The notes: generated by a model from the sequence alone, not told the origin. Shown: positions 1 to 10,960, counted from the stretch's first letter. The stretch: 64,000 bases of DNA from Phlebotomus papatasi (GCF_024763615.1 NC_077225.1:2356001-2420000); one strand, 5' to 3'. Numbers and translations are program-made.

Positions 1-537
1 TCATCTAACGACCAGAATCCGGTGAGGGTTCTTTCATCCTCAGAATGCGGGCATCGATCCGTATTAACCATCTCTGTGCAAGATCTACAGAGAGGAAATA
101 TTAAACGCTCGTTGCACCTATAGGGCAGGCATGGTAAATACAAGTTTCGTGGGGGTAAAACTGTGCATTTTGCCACACCATCGTAGTTTAATATTTCCTC
201 TGCATTTTCAAAGGTTTTTACAATAGTTGGATGACCAACAAAGTATTTAGAGTATTTGTTAGCCCAGGGGTAAAGTGATGTGAAATCATAGTAAAATATT
301 TTATCCCCTGGGCCACATTTCTGATATAACTTAAAAACTTCTGTTCGGCCTCCATACACTGCACTTCTCAAATCAAATCCTGCATCGACTATTTCAGGAT
401 GAATGTTCAAAGTAGCGTCCAATTCGGGATCTGATTTGAGAAGCCTTCGAAAATCGCATTCCCATGCCGAAACCAAATTGTAACCCATGTTTTCGATACG
501 TTGCAAACGAGTCAACGTTGCCTCATAACGACTGTGT
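1..537 (-). CDS. Family B DNA polymerase fragment (protein-primed type, Polinton-like)
   Basis: The minus strand is open without a stop from the gap edge to the window edge (about 178 codons), so both ends are missing. It shows GGRTEVF followed about 20 residues later by YYDFTSLYPWANKY, the motif A region (Dx2SLYP) of protein-primed family B DNA polymerases (DNA_pol_B_2), then several paired cysteines. Such polymerases replicate DNA of Polinton/Maverick transposons and related viruses and are abundant as decayed copies in arthropods. Only the exonuclease-to-palm transition is visible; motifs B and C would lie further downstream (lower coordinates), outside the window. The other Polinton-like pieces near 34 kb and 42 kb may be from the same family but are not contiguous. 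An intact cellular polymerase is unlikely. Confidence 0.75.
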
Positions 538-1037
538 NNNNNNNNNNNNNNNNNNNNNNNNNNNNNNNNNNNNNNNNNNNNNNNNNNNNNNNNNNNNNNN
601 NNNNNNNNNNNNNNNNNNNNNNNNNNNNNNNNNNNNNNNNNNNNNNNNNNNNNNNNNNNNNNNNNNNNNNNNNNNNNNNNNNNNNNNNNNNNNNNNNNNN
701 NNNNNNNNNNNNNNNNNNNNNNNNNNNNNNNNNNNNNNNNNNNNNNNNNNNNNNNNNNNNNNNNNNNNNNNNNNNNNNNNNNNNNNNNNNNNNNNNNNNN
801 NNNNNNNNNNNNNNNNNNNNNNNNNNNNNNNNNNNNNNNNNNNNNNNNNNNNNNNNNNNNNNNNNNNNNNNNNNNNNNNNNNNNNNNNNNNNNNNNNNNN
901 NNNNNNNNNNNNNNNNNNNNNNNNNNNNNNNNNNNNNNNNNNNNNNNNNNNNNNNNNNNNNNNNNNNNNNNNNNNNNNNNNNNNNNNNNNNNNNNNNNNN
1001 NNNNNNNNNNNNNNNNNNNNNNNNNNNNNNNNNNNNN
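538..1037. other. Assembly gap of 500 N
   Basis: The run is exactly 500 N, the usual placeholder for a gap of unknown size. The polymerase fragment and the LINE on either side need not be neighbours, although both are on the minus strand. Confidence 0.98.
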
Positions 1038-4037
1038 TAGATCGTCAAGGCCTATGTTACAAAATACGCATTTTTTCTCCCTCTCACTTCTCCATCTCTC
1101 TAATGCCCTTTCCCCATTTTCACATCTGTATTTTGCAAGTATTTTTGTTGCCATTCCTCTTTTCAAATACCTCGGCATCCAAGGCGTCCATAGGATTTTG
1201 TATTCATCTGACAGTGCGTTATATCTTTCTTGATCGACCCATTCTTGATCTTTTTTATGTAACTCGCACCACAGCGACATACCTTCCTCCAGCCTCGTGT
1301 TAATTATCCTCTCAGAATAACCAACTCTTTCGAAGAACTTTCTTCTGCTTTTCATCCATGTTGATTCCGATTGAACTCTCCTCATCTCGTTCGCACACGC
1401 TTTCAATACCTGATTCGGGCTCAATCTGATATTCTCCTCGAACTTTATTGCTCTGCTGGCTGCTACCGTGGATATTCTCTCTATTTTGGTCTCAGTTTCT
1501 AAGATTGCACTTTTTGTACTCTGTTTAAGCCCTAACACCCACTTGAAGTATTTTCTCTGAATCACTTCGAGTTCTCCGCAGCTTTCATATCCCCAGATTT
1601 CACAACCGTAGAGCATACCGCTTCTTATCAAAGTATTAAACATCTCCTTCCTTATACAAAAGTTGTCTTTGAAATGTTTCTCTCCTATATTCCAGATTTG
1701 GCCTAGTTTCTGTCGTGCTTTTTTTGCTTGCTCTTTTAAGTGATCGTTGTTTTTACCATTATTCTTGATAATGTATCCTAGATACTTATATGCTTTAACT
1801 TCTTCGAGTTCTTGCTTTTCCCATGCCCATCGCTCTTTGCTAATCCTTCCTCCTCTGCTAAAAACCATGGTTTTAGTTTTCTCTACGCTTAACTTCAACC
1901 CTATATCTTTCAAGTAAGTCTCAAACAATTTTAACATCTGCTTCAACTCTCTTGCTGTATTTGCCATTAATATAAGATCATCAGCATATGCCATGGTAAA
2001 AATTCTTATACCTCCAATCTGAATTCCTCCAAAAATTCATTTTTTAAAAATTTCCTCTACCTCTCCTATATAAATTGCGAATAAAAGAGGGCTTAATGGA
2101 CATCCTTGACGAACCCCTCTATTCGTTGCAAATACTCTTCCCTCTATATTCATATATGTTCTTTTATAAAGTTTTCTTATAGCATTTATCAGCTGCGAGT
2201 TAATACCACATTTATTCATTTTTCCCCATAATTTTTCCCTGATTATATTGTCAAAGGCCGCCTTGATATCAACAAAAACCACGTACAACTTTTTGTTCAG
2301 TGCTAATGTTCGCTGGGCGACATAGCTCAAAATAAATATATTATCCATAGTTGATCTTCCTGGTCTGAATCCTGACTGTGTCTCCGGCAAAATTCCTAGC
2401 CTATCTACTTCGTTCTGAAGTCTTTCTGCCAGGATTGTGGCGAAGATTTTGTAACTAGTGTTCAGCAGCGATATTCCTCTATAATTTTCAACTCTAGTTT
2501 TGTCTGCTTTCTTGAGAATAGGCCAGATTATTGCTTTTGTCCACTTTTCGGGTATTTCACCGCTGTCCAGAATTTCATTTAAGTGATCTCTCATCTTGTC
2601 TCTAACCGCTTTATCTACATTCTTCCATATTTCTGGTCTTATTCCGTCTTCACCAGGTGCTTTCCTGTTTTTTAGTTTTTCAATAGCCTTTTCAATTTCC
2701 CGTTCTGATATTCTCTCTATATCTTCAGAGCTTACTATTTCAACATCCACGTACGTTTCCTCATCCCTTTGCACATTCAAAAGTCCTCTGAAGTGAGCTT
2801 CCCACTCTTCCGGTGAAATATTTTCGTCTTTTCTGACCCTATTAGTTTTTCTATATCTGTTTATATGATCCCACGCACTATTTATATTTTTCATTTTCTT
2901 CAGTTTAAGTTTTAGTTTCTCCTCTGCTTCCCTCTTTTTCCTTTTACATATTCTTTTGTACTCTCTCCTTATTTTAAGATATTCGTCAGCCTGAACTTCT
3001 CCTCTTTTCCATTTTCTCAACATAGACGCAACTTGTACTCTTCTTTCCCAACATTCCTTGTCCCACCATATACATTGAAACATTGATCTTCGTTTATCTT
3101 CCCGTGTAATGACACATTTTCCTAATGTTTCCTCCAGATTTACTATATCTTCACTCGCTGTGATCTCCTGCATTCTCGATTTAACGTTTTCCTTAAATCT
3201 TCGTTTTCCTGTTTCTGTCCAAACTTGTCTATATATCATATTGTCTTTACTTCTTTTATTTATGAAGGCACTCTCTAATACAACGACTTGTGGAAAATGA
3301 TCCGACTCCGTCCTTTCCGTTATCTCAAATTTTTGTATTCTCTCCCATGCACTCTCGTCCGCAAATGTGTAATCTATAACTGTTTGACCTCTGTACCCCA
3401 TATATGTGAAATTACCATTTGCATCCCCTTCCTTATTTCCGTTTAATAAAAGCAAACCATTTCGGTCAGCCAGAGCCATCCAGTCTTTTCCTTCACTATT
3501 CGTGACTGGGTCTTTCGTGGTTCTTTTTTCCATTGGTCCCCGTTCCTGTATAGCCGTGCTCCCTAAATGTCCGATTCTTGCATTCATGTCCCCTCCGAGA
3601 ATTATGTGTTTGTTCTTACTATCCTCTAAATAATCCTCAACACATTTTTTAATCTCTTTTGTACAAGCTCTATTGTAAACTCCTATCAACCGCCAAGGTT
3701 CTCCATTTATCAATATCTCTCGCATTTGTAAATCATTTTCTTCGTTAGATTTTGCCCTTTCTGTTAATTCTCTCCTTACTCCACTCAAAATTCCTCCAAT
3801 TGCTCTACCTTTATTACTCTCTCTAATTGCCGGTGTCCACAACCAGTTATATTCTCTTGGTAACTTATTTTCCCATACTGCTAACTCTTTTTTTTCAATC
3901 CAAGTTTCTACTAAAAAGACAATCTCCATCTCCTTCACATATTCCCAAAAATTGTCATCTTTAGATCGTAGTCCCGAAATATTCCAAAATAATATTTTTA
4001 TTTGTCTTTTGTCCGAATTGTTTTGTATAGCCGTTAC
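1038..4037 (-). pseudogene. LINE ORF2: APE endonuclease and reverse transcriptase, one in-frame stop
   Basis: The first ATG is at 3938, but the frame is open upstream to at least 4037. That part holds the start of the endonuclease (ILFWNISGLRSKD), so the ATG at 3938 is not the natural start. Then come endonuclease motifs (VETW, GGDMNARIG, SDHFP), the RT domain (GEDGIRPE, YRGISLL, FVDIKAAFDN, GVRQGCPLSP) and, after a TGA at 2037-2039, the same frame continues with the catalytic FTMAYADDLIL motif, a thumb/connection region and a cysteine-rich tail (KKCVFC) to the gap. The single TGA lies just before the YADD motif, so the terminated product would lack the catalytic aspartates. Reading is otherwise open for about 1000 codons, suggesting a young copy or a base error. 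Confidence 0.85.
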
Positions 4038-4927
4038 TGATCGTCCATTCGCTCTCGTGAGGAAAATCTCCTTAAAAAAGAACTCTTTACTATTCCATTA
4101 TCCTTCTCGCTCCAATCCCATCTTTCACCATCAATAAAAATTTTTTGATATCCAACTTTCGCCACTTTTCCATCTTCCCTTTCTTTTCTTCCCCTGTCTC
4201 TCAATAGTTTTTGCACTCTCATTTCAGCTTCAGTAAGATCATCATCAATGTATACGCTATCCCCATTTATTTTCTTTCCTCTCAACAGACTTTTCTTTCT
4301 CATCACTTCTCTCTTATCTTCCAAACTTCTTAATTTAACTATCCACCTGGTTTTCTTTCTACCCACACTAAACGCATCCTCTATCTCAGTACTCAATTCA
4401 AGATGTTCCTCGAGAAATTTTACAAGCTTTTCCCTTACCGATCCATCCCCCGTCAATTGTACGTTAGTCAATACGAGGTTTTTCTTCCTTTCGCGCCTTT
4501 CAAGCTGTTCCACTCTAGCAGTTAACTTTCCGAAATCTTCTTTCCATATCTTTACCTCCTTTTCTCTCTCTTCGTGAGCCTTTTGCAATTCTTTCCTCAC
4601 TTCTTTAATTTCTTCTATTAGCGATGAATAGTCCTTTCTCATTTGTTTCATTTCAATTGCTAATTTTTCTATAGCTTGCACTACAGTTACAGTCTCCGTG
4701 GGTGACTCCTTGGATTTACCGGGCGAGAAAGGCATATTTACACTCTTTTCGGTTACGTTTGGATTGTTCTCAGTTAGCTTGGACCCCCCTCTTATAGAAT
4801 CTCTCGCTTCCCTTCTTTCTTCTACTCTTACACTTTTCAAAAAATTTCTAATATCCTCTGTGCTTCGAGCCCTCTTTACTGAACTTTCTTTAAGTTCTTC
4901 TAAGCTTGCTACTTTTCGCACCGACAT
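4034..4927 (-). CDS. LINE ORF1 protein (coiled coil plus RRM-like RNA-binding domain)
   Basis: 297 residues. The N-terminal third is charged and low in complexity. Residues about 75-150 are a Glu/Lys-rich coiled coil (EEIKEVRKELQKAHEEREKE). A globular segment follows with a KKNLVLTNV strand, an alternating acidic/basic pattern and RWIVKLRS, resembling the RRM and C-terminal domain of L1-type ORF1 proteins, which trimerise and bind element RNA as chaperones. No CCHC knuckles are present. It lies just upstream of ORF2 and ends at TAA 4034-4036. The assignment rests on layout and domain look, not on residue-level identity. Confidence 0.7.
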   Translation of the reverse strand: MSVRKVASLEELKESSVKRARSTEDIRNFLKSVRVEERREARDSIRGGSKLTENNPNVTEKSVNMPFSPGKSKESPTETVTVVQAIEKLAIEMKQMRKDYSSLIEEIKEVRKELQKAHEEREKEVKIWKEDFGKLTARVEQLERRERKKNLVLTNVQLTGDGSVREKLVKFLEEHLELSTEIEDAFSVGRKKTRWIVKLRSLEDKREVMRKKSLLRGKKINGDSVYIDDDLTEAEMRVQKLLRDRGRKEREDGKVAKVGYQKIFIDGERWDWSEKDNGIVKSSFLRRFSSRERMDDQ

Positions 4928-5036
4928 ATACCAACCCCTTTGAAAAAATAAAGAACTTCTTAAAACTTCTTAACTTAAGAGATTTCCCTTTGAATTATTT
5001 GAACTTTTAAAAATTCTTAGTTTAAGAGATCTTGGC

Positions 5037-5460
5037 AAAGATCCAAACCAGAGTAATGCGCTCTTGATGCAAAACTCACAGTCTCCCGTATGTCACGATG
5101 AATCTCCTTCAACAGCGCCCCAAAATTTCTCACAGAAAGATCCTGAAGCACAAGTCGACGTCGCCTTACTCCTCCTGATCCTCTCGTCACCAGATCAACT
5201 GCAGCGTTACAGCAGAGCTCATCACTTGAAGAAAAAACCACTCGTAGAAATTCCCAGTGCCACGTAGCTGTCAGATCGACCGTCAGATGCTTCTTGGTAT
5301 TTGAGACAAAGATCCTTAGCCACAAGTCGATATCGTCCTGTTCCTCCGATCCTCTCGTCACCAGATCTACTGCAGCGTAACAACCAAACTCTTTACTTGA
5401 AGAAAGGACCACTCGTAGAAAAGCTCCAATGCCACGTAGCTGTCAGATCGACCGTCAGAT
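5037..5460 (-). repeat. Tandem 5' monomers of the LINE (172-bp period)
   Basis: Units begin with AAAGATCC at 5037 (short partial), 5136 and 5308; the last two are about 172 bp and share CACAAGTCGA, CGTCACCAGATC, ACTGCAGCGT, ACTCGTAGAAA and GTCAGATCGACCGTCAGAT. They sit directly upstream of ORF1, where monomeric promoters are found in some LINEs (for example mouse L1). Promoter function is inferred from position only. Confidence 0.6.
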
Positions 5461-5815
5461 ATTATTAGTTTTTAAGCTGCAGGAGCCACGGAAAAAAGGA
5501 ACCAACACACGGTTGAGATGCCCGTGGCCTCTGTCTGCCAATTGGTACACTGAAATTGAGTCTCGGTAACGAGAAATACAAAATTTAGACAAAATTTTCT
5601 CCGCAGCCAAAAAATCCGATGTTGACACTTGCCTTAACACTTGAGTACCCCACATAGTTTTATATATTATTGATTTTATCACAAACTTCTAGGATTGCCG
5701 TGAATTTCCTATTATGAATGAGATGAGTTCTGCGAATTTGGTTACAATGAGAGCCTGACTTGTAAGGCATGTGCCTCGTTCCGGAAGCCTATGAAATATC
5801 AAAAAGTTATTTTGA
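5461..5815. other. Non-coding spacer
   Basis: No coding motif, RNA gene or terminal repeat is visible between the LINE 5' end and the zeste-like gene. Confidence 0.5.
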
Positions 5816-6796
5816 TCACTTCAGTTTATTCAGAAGATCATGAGCCATGACACGCATTGCAATAAATTCAGTTTTCAAAAAGTCATTATCTGCCTTGACT
5901 CTGTTAATTTCTACGTCCTTAATTTGTAGTTGCTCGTCTTTTTTCTTCAGTTGTTCAAGCAGTTTCGCCTTTTCAATGTCCCAATTGGAATTGGAAGCGC
6001 GTGCTTCAGTAGGATTGTGTGGTTGACATTCTGTGCATTCTGTGGTTAGAATATTACGCATTTCAGGACCTGGACGTGTCAGTGAAAGCGGAGAAATTCG
6101 CGGTTCGGATTATTGCAAAGATTCTGAAAATGTTGATTGTGGTGGTGATTGGGAATTTTGTAACAACTTATCCTGTTCAATCAATTTCAGCTCATATAGA
6201 CCATCCGGTTCTTTTATTGATTTTTCTTGCACTCTCATTTCTGTTGATTCCGAAGAGTCAGATGTTCCGGTGGATGATGTTGAACTTCTAATAGAAGTCC
6301 TGGATGGTCCAGCAGTTGGATCTTTGGCGAGACTGCGTAAGATTTCATATCGAGCATTTGCTGGGGTTTCTCGAGACTTTGTGATAGTTCCTTTAGGAAC
6401 TTTAGAAGCTCCATGCGCCTGGGTAGACACGAGTTCGAGAATTCGCTTTATCAAAGTGGACAGCGGCGGAACCTTTGGAGGCCCGCCTCCAGTTTGGCCA
6501 AAATCCCTTTTCTTCTCAGTGTTCTTTTTCTTTGCATTTCTTACTAAATCGCGCCACACTTTATTCCACTGCTGTAGGCCTCTTGGGTTTGATCCGGAAG
6601 GTCTCATATCGTTTAGAATCTTACTTACTCTCTTCCAAGCTTTCTTCTTAATTTCGGTTCCATTTGGTCCTTGGTACCCACCGATCATCACCAGCTTATT
6701 ATTCTCGATCTCTTGGACCAATTTTTTCTTTTTGTGCAGCTGTAGGATGTTTAGTGCGCGAACGGAGAGTTCTTGAATTTTGGGTAGAAACTTCAT
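5816..6796 (-). pseudogene. Zeste/Myb-SANT-like DNA-binding protein with C-terminal coiled coil, one in-frame stop
   Basis: The 5' part (6796-6110, 228 aa) has a Myb/SANT-like trihelix: LVQEIENNKLVMIGGY, AWKRVSKILNDMRPSG, then LQQWNKVWRDLVRNAKKK. The tryptophan pattern and basic end are typical of the regulatory-protein-zeste type found alone and with Harbinger-type transposons. After a TAA at 6110-6112 the same frame continues with no other stop for about 98 codons to 5816, giving a leucine/lysine coiled coil (KAKLLEQLKKKDEQLQIKD). DNA-binding head plus coiled-coil tail is the zeste-like layout, so this is probably one gene of about 327 codons broken by one stop, rather than two genes. No transposase is adjacent. 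It could also be a spliced gene with a short intron over the stop, but I see no convincing splice pair. Confidence 0.6.
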
Positions 6797-8134
6797 CCTC
6801 GTCTACAAATGGCATGTGTTACTAAGCAAACTTAGAAGTTTTTCTTGCAAAGGAACTTACTACTAGATTCTGGTCCTTCTTGATTCATGTTTTATTGAAT
6901 TTCAATAGTTGAAAAATTCCTGGGTTTTGTTTTGACAAGTATTCTCATAATATTTTGAGAAGTGTTATACAAATAAACTTTGGAGGTTATCTGAAAGTCA
7001 TAATACTTCTTTACATACATTCACAGTTATTGTAATTGACTGAGAAACGAGTTGTTTCTTATATATTTTAATTACATTATGCAACAATTTAAAAAAAAAT
7101 TGTTTATGTTTGGGTTCTTCCTCTTTTTTTGTTTAATAAGTATAACTTTTTCATTTTAGCTATTTTTGCAGGACTTAGTTAATTCTTTAGCTTCAGTTAT
7201 ACTAAATCAACTTCAATAAATTACTCTATAACAGTATTTTCATTAATATGCGAAGAAAAATTTGTAAGAATGTGTTTTATAGGATAATTATAATCCAATA
7301 AAGTCGAAAAAATCAATTTTTCAATATCTGTTTTAGTTTTGGCGCTTGGTGAGATAATACAATTTTTTTTTTGAAACTCTTTTTGGTTCTAAAATTCACA
7401 TTTTTACTTTTTCCATTTGTTTTTTAAATAAAATACACAAAGTAGACCGGCATATTTTTCAGTAAAAAATGAACTTATTTTAGTCAAATAACTTTAAATA
7501 GGTATTTTTCTTAAAATAGGAAATGTGTTTTTTTCACAAATATTTTTTGTTGCTTTTTTCTGACCTGTCACGCCTGTCACACAAAACTGGGGATAGCAAC
7601 TAAACGAAGAGTCAAAATTACATTGAACAGACTAGGCTTTTGCTCTTTTCATCGATTTTGAAAGAAGCAATGGAGAAGTGAATACATTGCCCGCTTTGTA
7701 ATCCAGATGCTTGGGAGACAAAATGGCAGATGCCCGCTTCGTGATCCGGATGGATTTTTTGAATTTGTTCAACGTTTTGAAAATATAATACAAGATTTTT
7801 TTTTAGAAATAGAATAAAAGTTTTAAAGAAGCTTAAAAAGACATAATTAGTGAATTCTATGCTATTATACTTCACGTATTAAACAAAAACATCACAGGTT
7901 AATACATTTTCATTGATGAAGACACATGTATACATGACCACAAAATTATTTTAAATGTAACCGTCGATTACTCGTCCGGATTACGCCGATCCGGATTAGA
8001 CAGCGGGCACAGTATAACCCTTCATTGTTTTCGATTAGATCACTCACTGAGAACAGCGTCATCTAGTGTAAGTAAAATGTCCAAGGCGGGAAATATTTTT
8101 AGTTGTTTAAAACAATGTAGTTCACATTATTGAC
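6797..8134. other. AT-rich non-coding DNA
   Basis: Mostly poly-A/T tracts. Within it, 7690-7760 has two short degenerate repeats (GCCCGCTTTGTAATCCAGATG and GCCCGCTTCGTGATCCGGATG), and related ATCCGGATTA words recur near 7976-8000, so a decayed inverted-repeat element is possible. No gene is supported. Confidence 0.5.
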
Positions 8135-8139
8135 ATGTA

Positions 8140-8404
8140 TTTTATCACTCATTCATTCATTTTCAACCGCTTATCCCTATTGGGGTCGCGGGCCCATGAC
8201 ATCCAAATTAGCAGCCCACGCTTGTCGATCCTCCGCCACTTCAGGAAGATGTTCGGGTTCGATCCCGAGGCGTTCCAAGGCAAGATTCTGAATTTGATTC
8301 AGCCACCTTGTCCTTGGTCTGCCTCGAGGCCGAGGTCTCCTCACAATGGCTTGCATAGCTTTTCTGGGGAATCTTATGTATTTTATACTAAACTTTAATT
8401 TCAT
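8140..8404 (-). mobile_element. 5'-truncated RTE-like LINE 3' end
   Basis: The minus strand encodes a short tail (8404-8177) with RRPRPRGRPRTRWLNQI and a distal AEDRQAWAAN, matching the extreme C terminus of RTE-type LINE ORF2 proteins (GRPRxRW, then DRxxWR). It is followed on the minus strand by a tail of GAATGAATGA repeats (8143-8160), the type of simple-repeat tail RTE elements carry instead of poly(A). Everything 5' of the tail is missing, as usual for dead-on-arrival copies. Confidence 0.65.
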
Positions 8405-9139
8405 TAATGCCTAGACTCATTTTAAATATATTTCAAAAGGTTTCACAAGAGTTTTATGAGTAAAATTTCCTTTGTTTTGATTTTTCCTGACATCAACTGA
8501 TTTTGATGGTGGTCGATGAAATTTCAAACAGTGAATTTATATAGAGATGTCAAGAAAAGAGCAATTGACCGGCCAATTGCTTTTTGATCTTTGCTGAAGG
8601 TACTTATAATCGGAAAATTTTACTAAAAAAAAATAAATAATTTCTTTTTTAAAGAATATTGTCTCAGAGAACGAAAAAAGCATCAAATTAGTGCAAAAAT
8701 TGGTTTGGTGCCGCAATTTTTTGAATATTTTTCTCACGTGTAAAAAAAGCAATGAAGGAATAAAAAAACAATAACGGTGTAAAAAAGCCCAGCCTGTTTG
8801 CTGTGAGTGTGTAATAAATAAAAACTTTTATTGCCGCTGTAAATGCGATTTTTGTGAAGACCGTCTGGATACGGTCTTACCTGATAGAGGGTTAAATAAG
8901 AAATTTATTTTATTTAAATTGCTCAACAATTTCTTTTAGACTCAGTAAATCTCGTGAAATAAACACTAGAAGCTTCGTATTTATACTTGATGACCACAGA
9001 CACTACTATTATTTTTCATTTTGTAATAAAGAAAAAGAATTTGATTTTAACGATTTAGTTGACATTTTATTTTAGTAATTCTGTTTTTGTTGTATTGATA
9101 ATTTATTTAGTCACTTGTTAGATAAAGGTAATTCTTATA
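8405..9139. other. AT-rich non-coding DNA
   Basis: No coding or repeat structure recognised. Confidence 0.5.
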
Positions 9140-9201
9140 CAGAGTCAAAAATCACGGTATAAACTTTTATTTAAACTTCTCTATTTTCTCTTTTTACTAC
9201 G

Positions 9202-9230
9202 TTTCGGAGATTGGTTGTCTTGTTCCTCAG
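9202..9230 (-). ncRNA. Hammerhead-like core, left arm (degraded)
   Basis: On the minus strand the same CTGAGGA-hairpin-GAAAC layout is present, but two of five helix II pairs are lost (CAAGA against TCTCC). Downstream ACGTAGTA could pair its GTA with the TAC just before CTGA, giving a short helix I. Probably inactive. Confidence 0.35.
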
Positions 9231-9478
9231 GTATGGGTAGGTACGGGGAAGTTTTCATCAGGGTTCTGTGGAATTACTTGGACAATTACATACACTTGGA
9301 CTTCATATATCACTTTTTGGAACTATGTTACCATTTGACCCATGACATAGAAGTGTCAAACAGTTCAATTGGTAACATCGTTCCAAAAAGCGATATATGC
9401 ATATGAAGTTCAAGTACATGTAATTGTCCAAGTGATTGCCCAGAAACCTAATGAAAACTTCTCCATACCTACCCATAC

Positions 9479-9507
9479 CTGAGGAAGGAGACAACCAATC
9501 TCCGAAA
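9479..9507 (+). ncRNA. Hammerhead-like core, right arm
   Basis: CTGAGGA (9479-9485), an extra A, a stem GGAGA/TCTCC with a 7-nt loop, then GAAA (9504-9507). CUGANGA, helix II and GAAA are the invariant parts of a hammerhead ribozyme. The extra A between the core and helix II is non-standard and helix III would be minimal, so activity is uncertain. Confidence 0.4.
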
Positions 9508-9575
9508 CATAATAAGAGGAGGAAATAGAGAAGTAAAAAATAAAGTCTATAATACCGTGTTTTTTTCTGACTCTG

Positions 9576-10155
9576 AATTATCAAAGAGAGCAAGAATACA
9601 ATTTAATAGAAAGTGTTTCTTATATTTCTTCAACTCTACCGAGCGAAACTATACATACAAACTCTCGACTCCTTTCTTCGAAGACCCCACCCCCCATAAG
9701 TCAACAATATCTAGGACAGTCTTTTTTTCTTTCTACCCTCATTCCCTTTTGATGTATTTCGAAAACGGCTCCTACGACTTCTTTTTTATCAAATATGTTT
9801 TAAAGGTAGTCTAGGCGAATATTTTGGTATTGGACCCCTATGTTCGAAAACCATTTTGATATCAAATTTTCGAAGATCAAAGTTTAACCACTTTGGATGG
9901 CTTATTTTTCATTCAATTTGATTAAGTTTTGATTTTTTGAAAGATCTTGAAATTTCCAACTCGACTGCATCAGACTTACATGCTTAACTTAAATGACTTA
10001 AATGACTTACTTGTTACACATGCTTAAATATTCCAAAATATGTTTTTCTTAAACAAATTTTGTTTTTCGGAGTGTTTTTTTATAAATCAATTTAATAGGT
10101 GGTAAACTGGTTTGCAACCAAAAAGCATGCGAAAAGATAATTCACGGAGAGCGCC
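9576..10155. other. Non-coding DNA
   Basis: AT-rich sequence with no supported gene. Local CTTAAATGACTTAAATGACTTAC repetition near 9980-10010 only. Confidence 0.45.
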
Positions 10156-10197
10156 TTCTCGTAAATTCGAGCACTCCGCAAAGCTGGGATGCTTTGC
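10156..10197 (+). repeat. Dispersed 42-bp hairpin motif, copy 1
   Basis: The block starts TTCTCGTAAATT and ends with the hairpin GCAAAGC-TGGGAT-GCTTTGC. A copy with about 36 matching positions lies inverted at 29491-29532, at the inner edge of the right arm of the P-like element. This suggests a short mobile or element-terminal motif. Confidence 0.5.
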
Positions 10198-10960
10198 CAT
10201 CTCTGTGAAATATTTTCACTGGATTTACACTGGAAAATTTTTGACATTTGCGTATATTTAACCTAACATTTCTCGCGCCAAGTATAATAAATTGATTTAT
10301 ATTAGATTATTTCATTACTTTTACTTAAATTAAAAGGTGTAATACCGCAACTTTTTATGGAAAGTCGAAAAAACATGAATATAAAGTATGATTTGCATGA
10401 AAATTGTTATTTTGAAAGCTAGAACATAAATAGTTTGGGACTCACATTTTACGTTATTTTAACAAGAAATACTGATTTATTTGCGTATATGTAACTCTTT
10501 TAAGTTATGATGTTTATTAAAATTTATAAAAAGTATCATTTTGAGTAGTTTTAACATTTATTTTTACTAAAAGTCAATGATGAAAATGTTGGTATTTTCA
10601 CTTATCAAATTCACACCATATTACTCGCAATGAGGTGAAAATGAATTCACAGTGAATGTGAATTATAAACAATTAAATTAATTTTGCAGTATTTCACTCA
10701 GACTAAGGTTGTATGCAACTCACACTGTTAGGTGCATGAGATTTATCGACGAAAATGTTCTCAAATCTTGTAAATTTAGTAAGTGTGAGAATCAAATTTT
10801 CACTCGTGAAAATTACATTTTCACGAGCGAAAGTACATAATTCGGCTACAGGAGTAATATAATTGAATTTGGGGGAAAAAATAGTTATCGGTTATAAACC
10901 GGTTCATTATAGGTTCATAACCGATTGGAATCAATTCAGGCATGTCAAGAATTCCAAGAC
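10198..10960. other. AT-rich non-coding DNA
   Basis: No gene. Several short inverted words (TTTTCACTCGTGAAAATTAC near 10798, and GGTTATAAACCGGTTCATTATAGG near 10896) hint at old inverted-repeat elements. Confidence 0.4.

Larger units (their letters stand above)
1038..5460 (-). mobile_element. Non-LTR retrotransposon (APE-type LINE) with ORF1, ORF2 and 5' monomers
   Basis: Read on the minus strand, the element has tandem 5' monomers (about 5460-5037), an ORF1 with coiled coil (4927-4034), then ORF2 with endonuclease and reverse transcriptase (from about 4037 down to the gap at 1038). ORF1 and ORF2 are in different frames and adjacent or slightly overlapping. The 3' end is lost in the assembly gap. 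The L1-like ORF1 without zinc knuckles differs from the Jockey elements elsewhere in this window, so this is a different LINE clade; I do not assign it further. Confidence 0.85.
9140..9575. mobile_element. Palindromic element with hammerhead-like motif in each arm
   Basis: Two arms of about 215 bp form an imperfect inverted repeat. Ends are CAGAGTCAAAAATCACGGTA and its complement; inner parts pair around TACTTGGACAATTACAT and CTTTTTGGAACTATGTTACC. Each arm carries CTGAGGA, a small hairpin and GAAAC, the layout of a hammerhead ribozyme core, about 80 bp from its outer end. The design matches the palindrome at 60222-60600, although sequence identity is largely limited to the ribozyme-like block. 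No target-site duplication is evident here, so the copy is older or differently bounded. Confidence 0.6.

Noticed and set aside
464..1303. Open frames across the N run
   Set aside because: They consist mainly of unknown residues from the 500-N gap.
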